Source of the DNA: Isoetes taiwanensis
Taxonomy: Eukaryota > Streptophyta > Lycopodiopsida > Isoetales > Isoetaceae
DNA: 64,000 bases
Direction of reading: 5' to 3'
NCBI GenBank assembly: GCA_021234155.1
Contig: JAJEKV010000102.1
Location: 2,660,456-2,724,455, forward strand
Position numbers and translations under genes: made by a program. This document shows positions 35,247-45,611 of this stretch, in pieces. Positions within the stretch are counted from its first letter, which is position 1, and the number at the start of each line of letters is the position of its first letter. The notes beneath the pieces are model-generated. The model was not told where the DNA came from, did no database searches, and was given only the letters and a program-made list of their open reading frames with translations.

Positions 35247-38200
35247 ATGGCGGATGTAATCTCGCTTTATCTGCTGGGGAAAAAGGTGGCAGAAGGAAGA
35301 GTCCACAATTTTGAGCGACATCACAATTCGATTGTCCCGGAGGGTATGGTGGTTGTTTCAGTTGTGAATGTTTTCGATGGACAGCTGCCACTTCCAAGTC
35401 CTGAGCAGGAAATAGAAAAACTTGGTGAAGCTATGGGGAGTTTTGTCTTGTGGTACAAAAAGGACATTGATGGTCAGCTTGTAGAAGATGAAGAAGTTTG
35501 CACGCCACCAGGACAGATTAAACGCATAAATTGGCAAGTCGGAGGTAATGAAAGGTTGGCCAATGATGAGACAAATAATGTGTAAGGGCTCTCTAGAGAT
35601 GAGCTAGTCGAGAAGGCATGCACACTAATGCATGAATGCTGCCCCTTACGGGTGTGGTGTTATCGTTTTTGCCGATCCAAACCATGTTGTTTCTGACATA
35701 AAGTTAGGGGAAGGCTCGATAGCTGCTATTATCATGAGCATGTTTCCAATGCCTGAAAAGCTCTCTATGCACTGCCAAGCCTGTGCAGAAATGCCCCAAC
35801 TGCATGACCTTGTAAGATGGCCCATAGCCTTCGTGCTTGCTGATAACGTTTTAGTTTCTAGTCTTGTGGTTGCCATAAAGGAGAAGGACGTGGAGAATGA
35901 ACCTTATGCCATTAGACCGGAAATTGGCATCGCAAAAAAGAGACCTTACCGCATGGTCAACCGGAGACCCAGGACACGTCCCGCACAGAGCAAATGTGAA
36001 AGGAAAACTAATGCTGAGGCTATTTTAGACTTCAGATCATCACTGTGCTGCATGAAAAGATGCTGTGCAAATTTTACATCCAAGGAGATAGCCTGCATGA
36101 GAACCTTTTACTGGAACATGAAGTCCTCGGAGCGCACAATCTTTGCATATAACATGCTAGATCTTTGCTCTGAAAATGGTAGTGTGGGCAAGCTGATGTT
36201 GAATAACAAGCAGATGTGCGTGAAAGCATGGCATAAAGCCTATGGCATACCCATTTCCACTTTTTACAAGTGGAAGAAGCTCTTCATGGGTGGCCACAGA
36301 ATTGCTAAGCACGAAAATAGTGGTTCTAAGAAGCCCAGGTCTCATACTTTGGCTGGCAATGCTGTGCTATCTATGTTCATAGATGAAAACGCAGAGACGA
36401 TGCCACACCGCTCATTATGAGCCAGGGTAGCAGACAAAATGTAAAGAGGCTACCTTCAGTATTGACTAAGAAGGATATACACCAGGAAATAGATATTACC
36501 GTTACAGAGATGACAGGCAAGCATATTTCTCCATCGTCCTTTCTGTCTAGATGGAAAGAGAATCACTCAGAGGTGGCAATAGCTAAGAGGATAGCATTTT
36601 CTAAGTGTAACAGTTGTATTGTCATAAAGGAAAAGTTTGTTAAGACCAGAGATCCAAATGAAAGAAGGGAGCTTGCAATGGAGAGGACATCACATATGAC
36701 AGCCCAGATTTCATGTAGGAGCCTTTACTGGTCCTGGAGAGCTCTGTCTCATAGATCTCCTGAGCACGCTTTAACCATTATACATGACAAGATGGATCAG
36801 AATAAGACCATGGTTCCTCGTCTAGAAAAGCTAGCAAAGTCTGTATAGAGGGGTGAACGATTGAAGGTGAGTGTTACAGGTGCTCTCATGCACGGGCATG
36901 GTATAGGTGCCTTGGGCCACTTCTCACTGGACCTCTGGCCTGATGATTCTAATTTTCATGTGGGATCCTTGAATCATACCTTGAAAACACTGGAGAATCA
37001 ATCTGAGGACAATTGGGGCCATTTGAGAGATAAAGATCGTCCTAAAAGCTGCTGGGGTGGAGCAATTTTAAACACAGATGCCCTGAGGACAAAAATGGTA
37101 AATGGCACTAGAAATGATTTTCTGCCTCCTCTCAAGGGCCCTATGGTACCGAAGAAGTTGCCTAGGAGGCTTTACTTGCAGCTAGACAATTGCTCAGGTC
37201 AAAACAAGAACAGATATCTTTTCTCTTACTTGTCATACTTGGTTTAGTTAGGTGTCTTTGATCAAGTGCAGCTGGGATTCATGATGGTTGGACACACCCA
37301 CGATGACATAGATGCCCTCTTTGGAAACTACTCCACTCTAATGAGAAGATCAGATGCATTGACTATTCCAGAGCTTATGCAACTCTTCAGGCAGTGTAGT
37401 TCCAAGTCTCCTTCACCTTACCTTGTGTCTGAGGTTCCTAATTGGAAGGAATTCGTGAAAGGTTTTATCCATGATAAGAAGGACCGTTTATGTGGTCATT
37501 TGGAACCTCTACTCTTCGAGTTCTGCATGAAGGATGGATGGCCACTAATGTTCTACAAGATGAGGCCAGGGCATAGGAAGTGGCTCCCTGAAAAGGGAAT
37601 CAGGATGTGGAAGGAGGATGCCCAGGGTTTACCTACGATTCCGACAGGGTCACCTAAGGTCGTGCAGCTATATGGGAGCTTGAAAGATATAGGTGCATTG
37701 AGATCTTCTATTGCCAAGTACATGATGCATTGGGCAGCTATTTCTAGAGCTGGCGATAACTCATGGTCCAACACATATATGAATGAAGTTATTGACTACT
37801 GGTCCACCTTGTTGCGAGTGCTTGGGGACGTTCAGCCCGGTAGAGCAGTCATTCAGGATTTCTGGCCCAACACCAGGCAAAATGCATTGGAAGAACCCGA
37901 AAACGTGTTGGTGATAAGCACATTGAAGCATCTCACTACGTAGGGCCTTTCTCGGGTAGATCAAAGAACCCAGTTGAAATATTCGACCCCTACCAAGATG
38001 TCAAGAAAGGAATGCTCTTGCTAATCAGCCACATGATAACTGCCCAACGTGGATGGCTTTTGCTGAAGAGGACCCAATACAGGACCCTAATCTCCCTCAT
38101 TATGAAGAGGTTTTTGTCTCTTGGTTGGAGCCTGTTGCCAGAAAGGGCACCTCATATGCAATGCATTATAGGGATTGCTGGAGCAAGAAGTGGAGACCCA

Positions 38201-38358
38201 ATCCTAATGACCCACCACGCTACCAACATTTGAAAACAATAGACTACGGTTGGGCGGTAGAGACCAGGCCGTTGTTAATGGTGATCCCCAATAGTGTGGG
38301 GGCTCAGTTGCAAGAATTAGTGGCTAAAGAAGCTAACGACGATGATGAGAACTCTTGA
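35247..38358 (+). pseudogene. DUF8039/DUF7869-like putative transposase, broken
   Basis: Home frame pieces total about 1030 codons. Residues of about 1-110 (LGKKVAEGRVHNF...LPLPSPEQEIEKLGEAMGSFVLW) and 130-215 look like tandem DUF8039-type domains. The segment at 36210-36293 (CVKAWHKAYGIPISTFYKWKK) is helix-turn-helix-like. A CNSC motif follows near 36607. Then come IIHDKMDQNK (D codon 36786), LDNCSGQNKN (D codon 37185) and GHTHDDID (D codons 37302, 37305, 37311), an arrangement compatible with an RNase H-like acidic triad. Lesions: TAA at 35583 plus a frameshift by 35632, a frameshift near 36417, TAG at 36846 and 37245, and frameshifts near 37940 and 38050. TTTTTTTGTAG directly before the ATG could be a splice acceptor, so a 5' exon may be missing. 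Family assignments are from memory; catalysis is inferred. Confidence 0.6.
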
Positions 38359-38431
38359 GGTATGCAATGCTCCTTTACGTAATTACTATATCATATATAA
38401 CATGCAAGGTACAATAGACTAGTTATTATTC

Positions 38432-38515
38432 ATTATGCTCTGCATTTTTCATCTTAACACAAGAGTTTTTACACATTACTACATTACGCTCTGCATTTTT
38501 CATCTTAACACAAGA
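38432..38515. repeat. Tandem pair of about 34-bp repeats
   Basis: CTCTGCATTTTTCATCTTAA and its flanks occur at 38432-38465 and 38482-38515 with one difference. They lie between the large plus-strand gene and the end of the first small minus-strand gene. Confidence 0.85.
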
Positions 38516-38547
38516 GCTCTTACACTATACATTGCAGAATAGGTGAT

Positions 38548-38790
38548 TCACTCATCATCAACACCTGCTGAGGTGATCCCATTTATCTCATAGCTATTGC
38601 GCTCAGGAAGCCAAATAAGGTGGATCATAACACGAATCAACCCGGGGCAACGAATCTCAGCACCATTAGCTTTGGATTGCAGGTAGGGATCAAGAAGAAT
38701 ACCCCTTACTTGGCAACCGCCAAGATCATTGTATCTCATTGAGCACTTGATCGCCTCGATGTGATGAACAGAAGAAGGCGAATAATCCAT
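38548..38790 (-). CDS. Small protein A of a tandem paralogous pair (80 aa), unknown
   Basis: The protein starts MDYSPSSVHH and contains IKCSMRYNDL, LLDPYLQSKANG, then LIRVMIHLIWLPERNSYEIN. It shares about two fifths of its residues with protein B (39206-39439), including IKCxMxYNDL, LDPxLQSKA, RVxIHLxWLP and YExN. Conserved protein motifs with diverged third positions argue that it is, or was, coding. A TATAAAA box lies about 37 bp upstream of the ATG. I recognise no family. The C-terminus is GVDDE. There is no signal peptide or membrane segment. Confidence 0.55.
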   Translation of the reverse strand: MDYSPSSVHHIEAIKCSMRYNDLGGCQVRGILLDPYLQSKANGAEIRCPGLIRVMIHLIWLPERNSYEINGITSAGVDDE

Positions 38791-38826
38791 GGGAGATGAA
38801 TGACCTCTACCCCCGAATGGAGTTGC

Positions 38827-38833
38827 TTTTATA
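38827..38833 (-). promoter_or_regulatory. TATA box of small gene A
   Basis: TATAAAA on the minus strand, about 37 bp before the start codon. It is conserved in sequence and spacing with the box of gene B, and the surrounding 5' region is also conserved. Confidence 0.6.
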
Positions 38834-39205
38834 GTGAAGATAAATTATTGATGTGAATTATTTGGGGTAGACTGTATCGCCATTATTGAGGGCGTACAAG
38901 AGTCATGTACACATACAAGTATAATGCATATTTTGTATGGATATGTGTGTCATGTGAAAACATGCTTTGTATCTTGGATTTTATTAAGGTAAAAGTATTT
39001 GTGCTTGAGTAATTTAGGTGTGATTGAAATTAGGGACTCATTGCAGAAAAAGTGGAGGTCGAAGAGCACACCGTTACAAATTACTCAGGTTCGATACATC
39101 AAATAATATTCATTATGCTTATACATCCTTATATACTTCAGAAGTGCTCATATATCATTATTATATCCTTAACAGGTACACAAGTCATCACTGATTCACT
39201 CATCA

Positions 39206-39439
39206 TCAACACCTGCTGAGGTGAATGGCATTCAGCTCATAGATCTCCTGATCAGGAAGCCAATAAAGGTGGATCACAACACGAGTGAGCTTCCTGCAAC
39301 CACTCGCAGGACCATCTGCTTTGGACTGCAGCCATGGATCAAGTTTGACACCATTTCTCACGCATTCACACAGATCATTGTAGCTCATGTAGCACTTGAT
39401 GGATCGGATGTGCTCCGGACGATGAGGCAAGGAAGCCAT
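39206..39439 (-). CDS. Small protein B of a tandem paralogous pair (77 aa), unknown
   Basis: The protein starts MASLPHRPEH and contains IKCYMSYNDL, KLDPWLQSKADG and LTRVVIHLYWLP. It pairs with protein A along nearly all its length. Near the end a one-base shift relative to A changes the tail to HLSRC, although the last 29 bp of DNA are almost identical to those of A. The TATA box is at the same distance. Function is unknown; it is either an accessory gene of the proposed element or a small host family. Confidence 0.5.
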   Translation of the reverse strand: MASLPHRPEHIRSIKCYMSYNDLCECVRNGVKLDPWLQSKADGPASGCRKLTRVVIHLYWLPDQEIYELNAIHLSRC

Positions 39440-39475
39440 GGGAGATGAATGCCCTCTACCCCCGAATGGAGCTGC

Positions 39476-39482
39476 TTTTATA
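39476..39482 (-). promoter_or_regulatory. TATA box of small gene B
   Basis: TATAAAA on the minus strand, about 37 bp upstream of the start codon, at the same position as in gene A. Confidence 0.6.
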
Positions 39483-39920
39483 GTGAAGTAAAATTATTGA
39501 TGTGAATTATTGGTGTAGATTGTAGTGCCATTATTGAGCTTGTACAAGTATCACGTACACGTACAAGTATAACGCATAATTTGTATGGATATGTGTATCA
39601 TGTGACCTCATCTATCTTGGGCTCGAGAAGTAGGTGAAAGTATTGGTGCTTGAGCAAATTAGATGGGCTTAAAATTCTCAAAATTGCGTTATTCTCTCCA
39701 ATTAATGAAATCATGCTTATATCTTTGGGCAAAGGACTAAACCTCTCCTCCCCCCAAAAAAAAAAAAAACAACCACCACCACCACTAAAAGAACACTTTC
39801 GATTTTACGTCCAAAAGGAATTACGGTCTTTAGTGGAGGAAAATTTTGGGCACAGGTTGCACCATCTTGACAACTGCGAGGTCCTGGATTCTTATAAGCT
39901 GTAGCCATTTTCTCACATTG

Positions 39921-41570
39921 CTAAAGGGCCTCAGGAGTAACCCATAGCAGGGGTGGCATCAATAAAAAAAACCAGAGGTGATCACTTTCTTCAAAAACTT
40001 GGTGTGCAAAAGCAGGTAAATGGGCGTCGCATTCCATAAGAAAGAGAATTTCAAGACCAAAGGCACTACAGTTGGCATTTGGATTGTAGTTATCAATGGC
40101 ACGTTCATGTGCCCGTGAACTTGATAGTAGTGCGAAGGGCAACATAGAAACCTGCCTGCCGGTGAACAAATGGATTCGGAGAAGTGGCCATTCGGTCAAG
40201 AAACTGAGCTAGACCCCAAGCTACCTGTGTAGATGTTTTTCAAGCCCGTTCATTTGGAATATAAATTCAGTTTTAGCTATTGTCAAGTGTTTGACATTCT
40301 TGTCAAGCATGTTGGCGTACAAAACGAGGATCCTAGCGGAGGTCCATACTGACGTGGGTAGTGGACCAATCAGCGTGAACTGGCATAGCTTTGGTCCTGA
40401 AATGGGATCTCCAATCCATAGTCAGGAACTGACAGCAAGGAGGTGCGCCAAGAGAAGCATATGTGCTATCTTGATCTATAGCAGGATTTGCCAAAGACGC
40501 CAGAGATGCTACTTGGAATTCCTCAATCGTAGGAGTATTCCCTTACTTACAAAGGTTCTTCCATTCAGAAATTAGCATCAATCCTTATAAAGGAGAAGGT
40601 TTTCAATATGGTTTTCAACATGGGGTACAACATGGTTTTCAAGATAAAAGTGCAGAATATTGAAAATACCAACATAATGTACGTAGAGCTGAGCATAGCC
40701 AAGATCATCAGGGTCATGCAAGTACTGTTGGACTGCATCCAATGCTTCCTTGGCCAGACGGGAAGAAGTCAAGCAAGCTTTCGCATAAACTCATTTTGGA
40801 GAGCACGTGCCCAATATGCGTCAAATAAAAATTTGTTGTCTTTGGTAAGAAGAAATTGACTTTCGAAAAATCCCCAGGGTATGGGATCTTCAATGAAAGC
40901 CTTGGTGGAATACGCCAAGAAGAAATGATGCATGACAAATGCCATAGATTGTACAGTGTAGAGGAAAAGAATTCAAGATCTTCAAATAGAAACAATTTGA
41001 AATTGAATAAGATACAGAGACGATCTTTATCAGCAATAGAATGTCAGTCCAAATATGCAAAACATCTGTGATTATAAAAAATGCATCGACAGAACCATTG
41101 AAGGCTAACCGATTGATAAGAAATGTATAGAACCTAAATTTGATACAGATCAGATAGCCTGTGGGTTGAGAAAAATCGGTAGCAACCTGAATGGCCAAAG
41201 CGCAGTATCATTCTATGAATTTAAGTGCTCATCAACAGACTATACAGATTGATCAAATTTGAGTCCCTAAATCCTGTATAGTGTTATCTTGTTCTGCAAC
41301 CTTGCGATGAAGCTTGTTGAATTGATGTATCGCAGGGGGAGGCTCAAAGGAAACGATCTGAAACTTGAGGCTAACTAGTTCTGCATCAAGAACAATTTTT
41401 TGGGCAATGGCTTCTTGAAGTTGATCTTTGAGTGCGTTAGTGCGAGCACGGGCAGTAATCAGCGTGTTATCCAGATGGGCAATGCATATTTGACATGTCA
41501 CGGTAGCATAGTCTTGAGAACGGAATAGCTCATTGGACTTTAGCATCGACGATGCAGATTGGGGAGGCAA
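39921..41570 (-). other. Decayed minus-strand coding-like remnant, unrecognised
   Basis: Several minus-strand frames follow each other here with stops between (41570-41253, 41198-40714, 40772-40578 and 40199-39921). The first is Ala/Leu/Gln-rich and coiled-coil-like (ARARTNALKDQLQEAIAQK). Their succession resembles an old broken coding sequence rather than chance, but I identify no family. An adjoining plus-strand Copia tail (41631) suggests a retroelement context. Confidence 0.3.
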
Positions 41571-41630
41571 TGTTGATCTTAGAAAATCAACAACTGGTTT
41601 CTATTTTAATCTTAGTGGCCACGTCATCAG

Positions 41631-41933
41631 TTGGAGCATCAAGCAATAATCATGTGTAGCTTTGGGTTTCCTCAACATCCATCCATCAAGATCTTCAATG
41701 ACAATTTAGTGTGTGCAGCACTTGCTCGAACCCTTTTACTTCATCCTCAGACCAAGCACATCGAGATTCACTATCACTTCACCAAGGAGAAAGTTCTTAC
41801 ATGCCTCATTCAACTCCACTATACACTGGCATCCACTATGGTTGAAGATGTCCTTACAAAAGCATTAGGCCGAGAAAAGCATGAAAATTTTATCACTGCT
41901 ATGGGCCTGATATCGTCAATCTGTTTCAGCTGA
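41631..41933 (+). pseudogene. Copia RNase H C-terminal fragment
   Basis: The fragment contains IKIFNDN, then LLHPQTKHIEIHYHFTKEKV, then VEDVLTKALGREKHENFITAMGL. This is the classical C-terminal RNase H signature of Ty1/copia pol (normally NP.FH.RTKHI...HF.RE, then ADxLTK). The remainder of pol upstream is absent. A purine-rich tract and a GC-rich foldback follow at once, as expected near a 3' LTR start. Confidence 0.75.
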
Positions 41934-41939
41934 GAAGAA

Positions 41940-42037
41940 GGGGATAAACACCCCTGCGAGCCCCTTACAGCACATAAACGGGGCGAGCCCGAGGGGCGCG
42001 AGCCCGTTTATCTCAGGGGCGCTGGCTGTTTATCCCC
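41940..42037. repeat. GC-rich nested inverted repeats
   Basis: Outer arms GGGGATAAACA (41940-41950) and TGTTTATCCCC (42027-42037) enclose inner arms ATAAACGGG (41974-41982) and CCCGTTTAT (42003-42011). The core is rich in GCGAGCCC / GGGGCGCG. It follows the Copia RNase H stop and AGAAGAAGGGGA purine tract, so it may be the beginning of that element's LTR. Confidence 0.85.
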
Positions 42038-42387
42038 TTTAACCGGCAGGCAAGATTCCTCACCCATTCCTGCACCCACATCTCGATTATCATCTCCATA
42101 GCATGATTATCAGCTCCCACAGCTAGATTATCATAGGTTCGGCACCTTCCAGAGCTAAGTTATCAGCTCGGAGGTCAAATCCAATCTTTGAAAAGCTGCA
42201 AACAAAGATTGATGTTTGCAAGTTTCCGGCGTTCTAAGAGCGCCTCTTCATCATTTGTTATGGCCTATCCGCGGGGCTGCAATCAACGATGGGCAACAGT
42301 TGGATCCGAAAGCCTGCCGGTTAAAGAGAGAGAACCAAACCAGACAAGTAGCCTCAACATCCTTTGTGTACAAAGTTTCTGTAAACT

Positions 42388-42390
<3 letters not shown>

Positions 42391-42419
<29 letters not shown>
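42391..42419 (-). repeat. 29-nt T run
   Basis: An uninterrupted T run equals a poly(A) on the minus strand. It may mark the 3' end of a minus-strand retrocopy lying to its right; no LINE or gene sequence was recognised there. Confidence 0.7.
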
Positions 42420-45400
42420 CTTTAGAAACATGTTGATCGGTCATATGGGTCACCATTACATACCTCTAGGAACATATCCCCTAAAGCATAATTAAATAGA
42501 ACCTCTAATGGTAAGGAGTTACATATTATGGTTGTTGGACTTAAAAAATATGTGAAATAAGGTTACTTTAACGATATCTTTGGGTTAAGTTACACTATAC
42601 CGGAGTTTCTATTTTCTACCCTAAAGGCATTAGTGAAGCATAATAGTTCATGCCGGATTTTGCATCCAAGGACCGGATGACCAAATTAATACCATTAAGA
42701 GGCGTCCGCATTCCAATGATCTTAGGTATGTGTACCGGCGGGGTTTTACATTACCACATGCATTAGTTTTTACCATTCATAGATTCTCTGGCAATAAGAT
42801 TGCCTCGAGTCTATGTAATTTATGAAGAGTCGATGATTTCTTAGACCTTGACATTTGCTTTTCATATAACCCTAAGTAGCTACACAAATGGATTCAGATT
42901 CGGACCACGATAACTTTATCTCCTCCTCCATCTTGGCCTTTAATATAGAATGCATTGAAAAGGAGATCCAAAGTGGTGCAAAGATAGTCTGGATTGCAGC
43001 TTTCGCAGTAACCTGATGGCTAAGGATAATGATGCACATGGAAAAAAACGTAGTAAGGATGAATCGGTTGAAGCTATTAGCAAGAAAAAATCCTCTGGAG
43101 ATACCATTCATAATAAGATCCAGCATGGTTCTGGACCTGGGGCTAATATTATATCCGTTCGAAAACACAAGAAAATGAGGGCTTTGTATCCAACAAGACA
43201 ACGATCGGGTATATTTCATAATAATTGCTTAAGTTTTTGTATATGGTTCACCTCGTAATAAATGGCACTGGAACACCTGTTTCTTCATATAAACGAGTGA
43301 TCTGCTGTGTTCGAAAAAGGCTTTGCCCATAAACATACACTTATTTGGTCTGTATTTTGCATTTGATGTTTTTTATCTACACTAGATCTGGGGGTTAAAG
43401 CCCTTAGCTATATTTAGAGTATGTACTTCTCCTTCTATTTTAAGCTAGGACTAATGATTGGTAATGGGCTACAAGGGGGTGAAATGTGATAAACCGAGAG
43501 TAATCACATGTACCTTTTGGCCCCTTCAATCATTACCGGTTTCTGCTAATGTTTTGATGGTTGGTGCAGTACAATTACTCTCCTTCCCTTGTCGCTCTAT
43601 TGCTTAGTTGGTGTTTGGTTGGGTAGAAGGAATTCAATGTCTGAGTTCTTTGGATTTTGCCAAAGGGATGAGCAGATAATATGTTGTGACACAAAAGAGG
43701 GAGCATACATCTTGCTTTACTATCATTTCTATAAGTAGCTTCGTTTTTTCTACAATATACTTAATATGAAGTCCTAAACAGTTTTAATCTTGAGAATGTC
43801 GGCCCGCTTTTCATGAAAACCGGGCATATTTTGTTTCCACGAAGTTACGCACTAAATTTTGCATAAGCTCATCCATTATTACAGTCATATAACAAACTTT
43901 ATACAGAGGATACATCTAATGACAGCTCTGTTTTGACTCTTTCCATCATATCAATGAATAGAAATGGGCTGATATTTCAGGGTTTTATGGTATGTCAATG
44001 AGCATGTACTCTTGCAGGATTAATTTTACATTGTTTATGATATTCTGAATAAAGGCTAGTTCCACATAAGATAGTATGAATAATCATTATAGGTCTGCAT
44101 TCTAACTTCATTGGCCAATCTAAATCTCACCCCTTCTCTACGTAAACATAGATGTTAAGTTTTTCATGCTAAATACAATGAGAAAATTCTTCACTTAACA
44201 TCTTAAAGTTCAGATTATTAATGCTACAGGTATGTATTATTAACATTATGCATAAGCATGAAAGTCATAGAATGCTAAGATCTAATTAAAAATACTGGAT
44301 TACAAATACATGCTGGGTCCACATAAGACATACATATCTGGAGTTTTCAGGCCAAAAGTATATGTATATTTTATAATTCTTATGACTACTGGTTGCACAA
44401 ATTGGCTTTCCTTCTACAATGGCTTTAATGAATTAATACCACTACTTATTTGGTAATTAAATATACATTTGGAGTTTACAAGAGTGTCTTGTGGCTTGTA
44501 TATAATATGAAAGATATTATATGGTTTGGTTAAAGAATTTGTGTAAGAAACTAAGGAAGTAGAGTACCATCAAAGATTGCCTAGGCTTTGTATGGGTTGA
44601 TCATGCTGAATAAGGATTGACTTATTCAGACGTTAATTCTAGCTAGGCTTTTGTCTAAGGCTAGGATTTGCCAGGTTTTTTTTTTTTAGTTTTGAACTGT
44701 CATTCCTGCAAACATGTGGCTGAGGAGGTGTGTTGGAAGTATGTGAAAAAAAACCAAAGTTATTGCGGGTACAACACCATTGCAGTAGGTGCACAGTTAG
44801 GGCAATTACTACATGCCTCTATATATAGAGGATAGATTCTGTAACACACATATTGAAAAATAAAAGTTCTATTGTCTCCGTTTTAAACGGTTTCATACAC
44901 TTTCTGCTAAATTGATTAATTTTTTGTGATACTGAATTAAATTTTTCTACGGGCATCTTTTGTTTCTCCAATTAAACCCCTGCTAGTTTCCACCATCAAT
45001 TTTAGGCTCCACAAGCTACACTCCGGCACCATCTTTATTGGCAGGTTGTCTGCAAGAAGCAAATCCAACCGAGACCAAGTGTGCATAATGGCACCAAAAA
45101 AGGCAGATGACAATAAGAATGGAGAATAGATGGACGGAGGGGCATTCAAATCTACAAGGCATTTCGATTTTCCAAGTATCAATTTAAGTATTATATTGTA
45201 ATTAGATATTATTTGCGTCAATGTTTTCTTGGCTGGAGCAGCGCCTGCTCCTCATCTATTCAAAGGAGGAGCCGCCCTGTTGAGTGCCGCCGACCTGTTC
45301 TGGATCCAATTTCGACGCGATGGTTGATATAAGAATTTGAGACAAAAACTTTTGATTGCAGTACATGGCATTTTGGTAAGTTTATTTACTTTTGTAATGG

Positions 45401-45586
45401 AGACTTTGGGTTCGAAACCTACAAAGGTAAGTTTCTCAAATTCATGAAAAATAATCATACAACTTTTCAGTTTCATAATGTCATTTGCCCAGCTTTTCCT
45501 TTCATATGTAAGGGTTCTTTCCAAATTGGCGGGCAGTTTTCTAGGAGCCTATATCATATAGGGGCTCTCATGATCACTATGGGCAT
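42420..45586. other. Unassigned AT-rich stretch
   Basis: No gene or full element could be supported. Short frames (for example 43016-43258, Lys-rich) lack recognisable motifs. A possible small LTR lies at 44731-44897. Everything else appears to be non-coding. Confidence 0.45.
44731..44897 (+). repeat. Possible solo Copia-type LTR
   Basis: It begins TGTTGGAAG, has CTATATATAGAGG (TATA-like) near its middle, an AATAAAAG signal near 44860, and ends in CATACA. These are typical parts of a small Copia LTR in the expected order. No target duplication or partner was found, so the limits are tentative. Confidence 0.35.
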
Positions 45587-45611
45587 ATTAAGAACAAGGT
45601 TCTCAATTTTG
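45587..45611. repeat. 25-bp direct repeat, left copy
   Basis: It is identical to 50326-50350 and contains the interrupted palindrome AGAACAAGGTTCT. The truncated Copia reverse transcriptase begins immediately to its right. Confidence 0.9.

Larger units (their letters stand above)
29453..39482. mobile_element. Putative large DNA element: divergent genes, palindrome sites, small-gene pair
   Basis: This is an inferred unit; no terminal inverted repeats were found. It combines a minus-strand spliced gene (33316-29732), a head-to-head plus-strand DUF8039/DUF7869-like gene (35247-38358), at least 12 copies of a GATCGCGNCCGCGATC motif confined to non-coding parts, and two tandem small paralogous genes with TATA boxes. 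DUF8039-like domains occur in plant En/Spm-associated proteins, and DUF7869-like proteins are repetitive in several genomes (from memory), which supports mobility. Both large genes carry frameshifts or stops, so this copy looks dead. The limits given are only those of the outermost recognisable parts. Confidence 0.45.
38545..39670. repeat. Tandem duplication carrying the two small genes (unit about 655 bp)
   Basis: Units of about 38545-39010 and 39198-39670 align through the gene, its TATA box and about 180 bp of upstream sequence (TTATTGATGTGAATTATT, then GTACAAGTATAA, then TTTGTATGGATATGTGT). The roughly 190 bp between them do not repeat. Divergence is appreciable, so the duplication is not recent. 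Confidence 0.85.

Noticed and set aside
39778-39836. CACTA and TAGTG-like words as possible En/Spm ends of the proposed element
   Set aside because: They are only about 50 bp apart, not inverted partners with anything near 29 kb, and are short enough to be chance.
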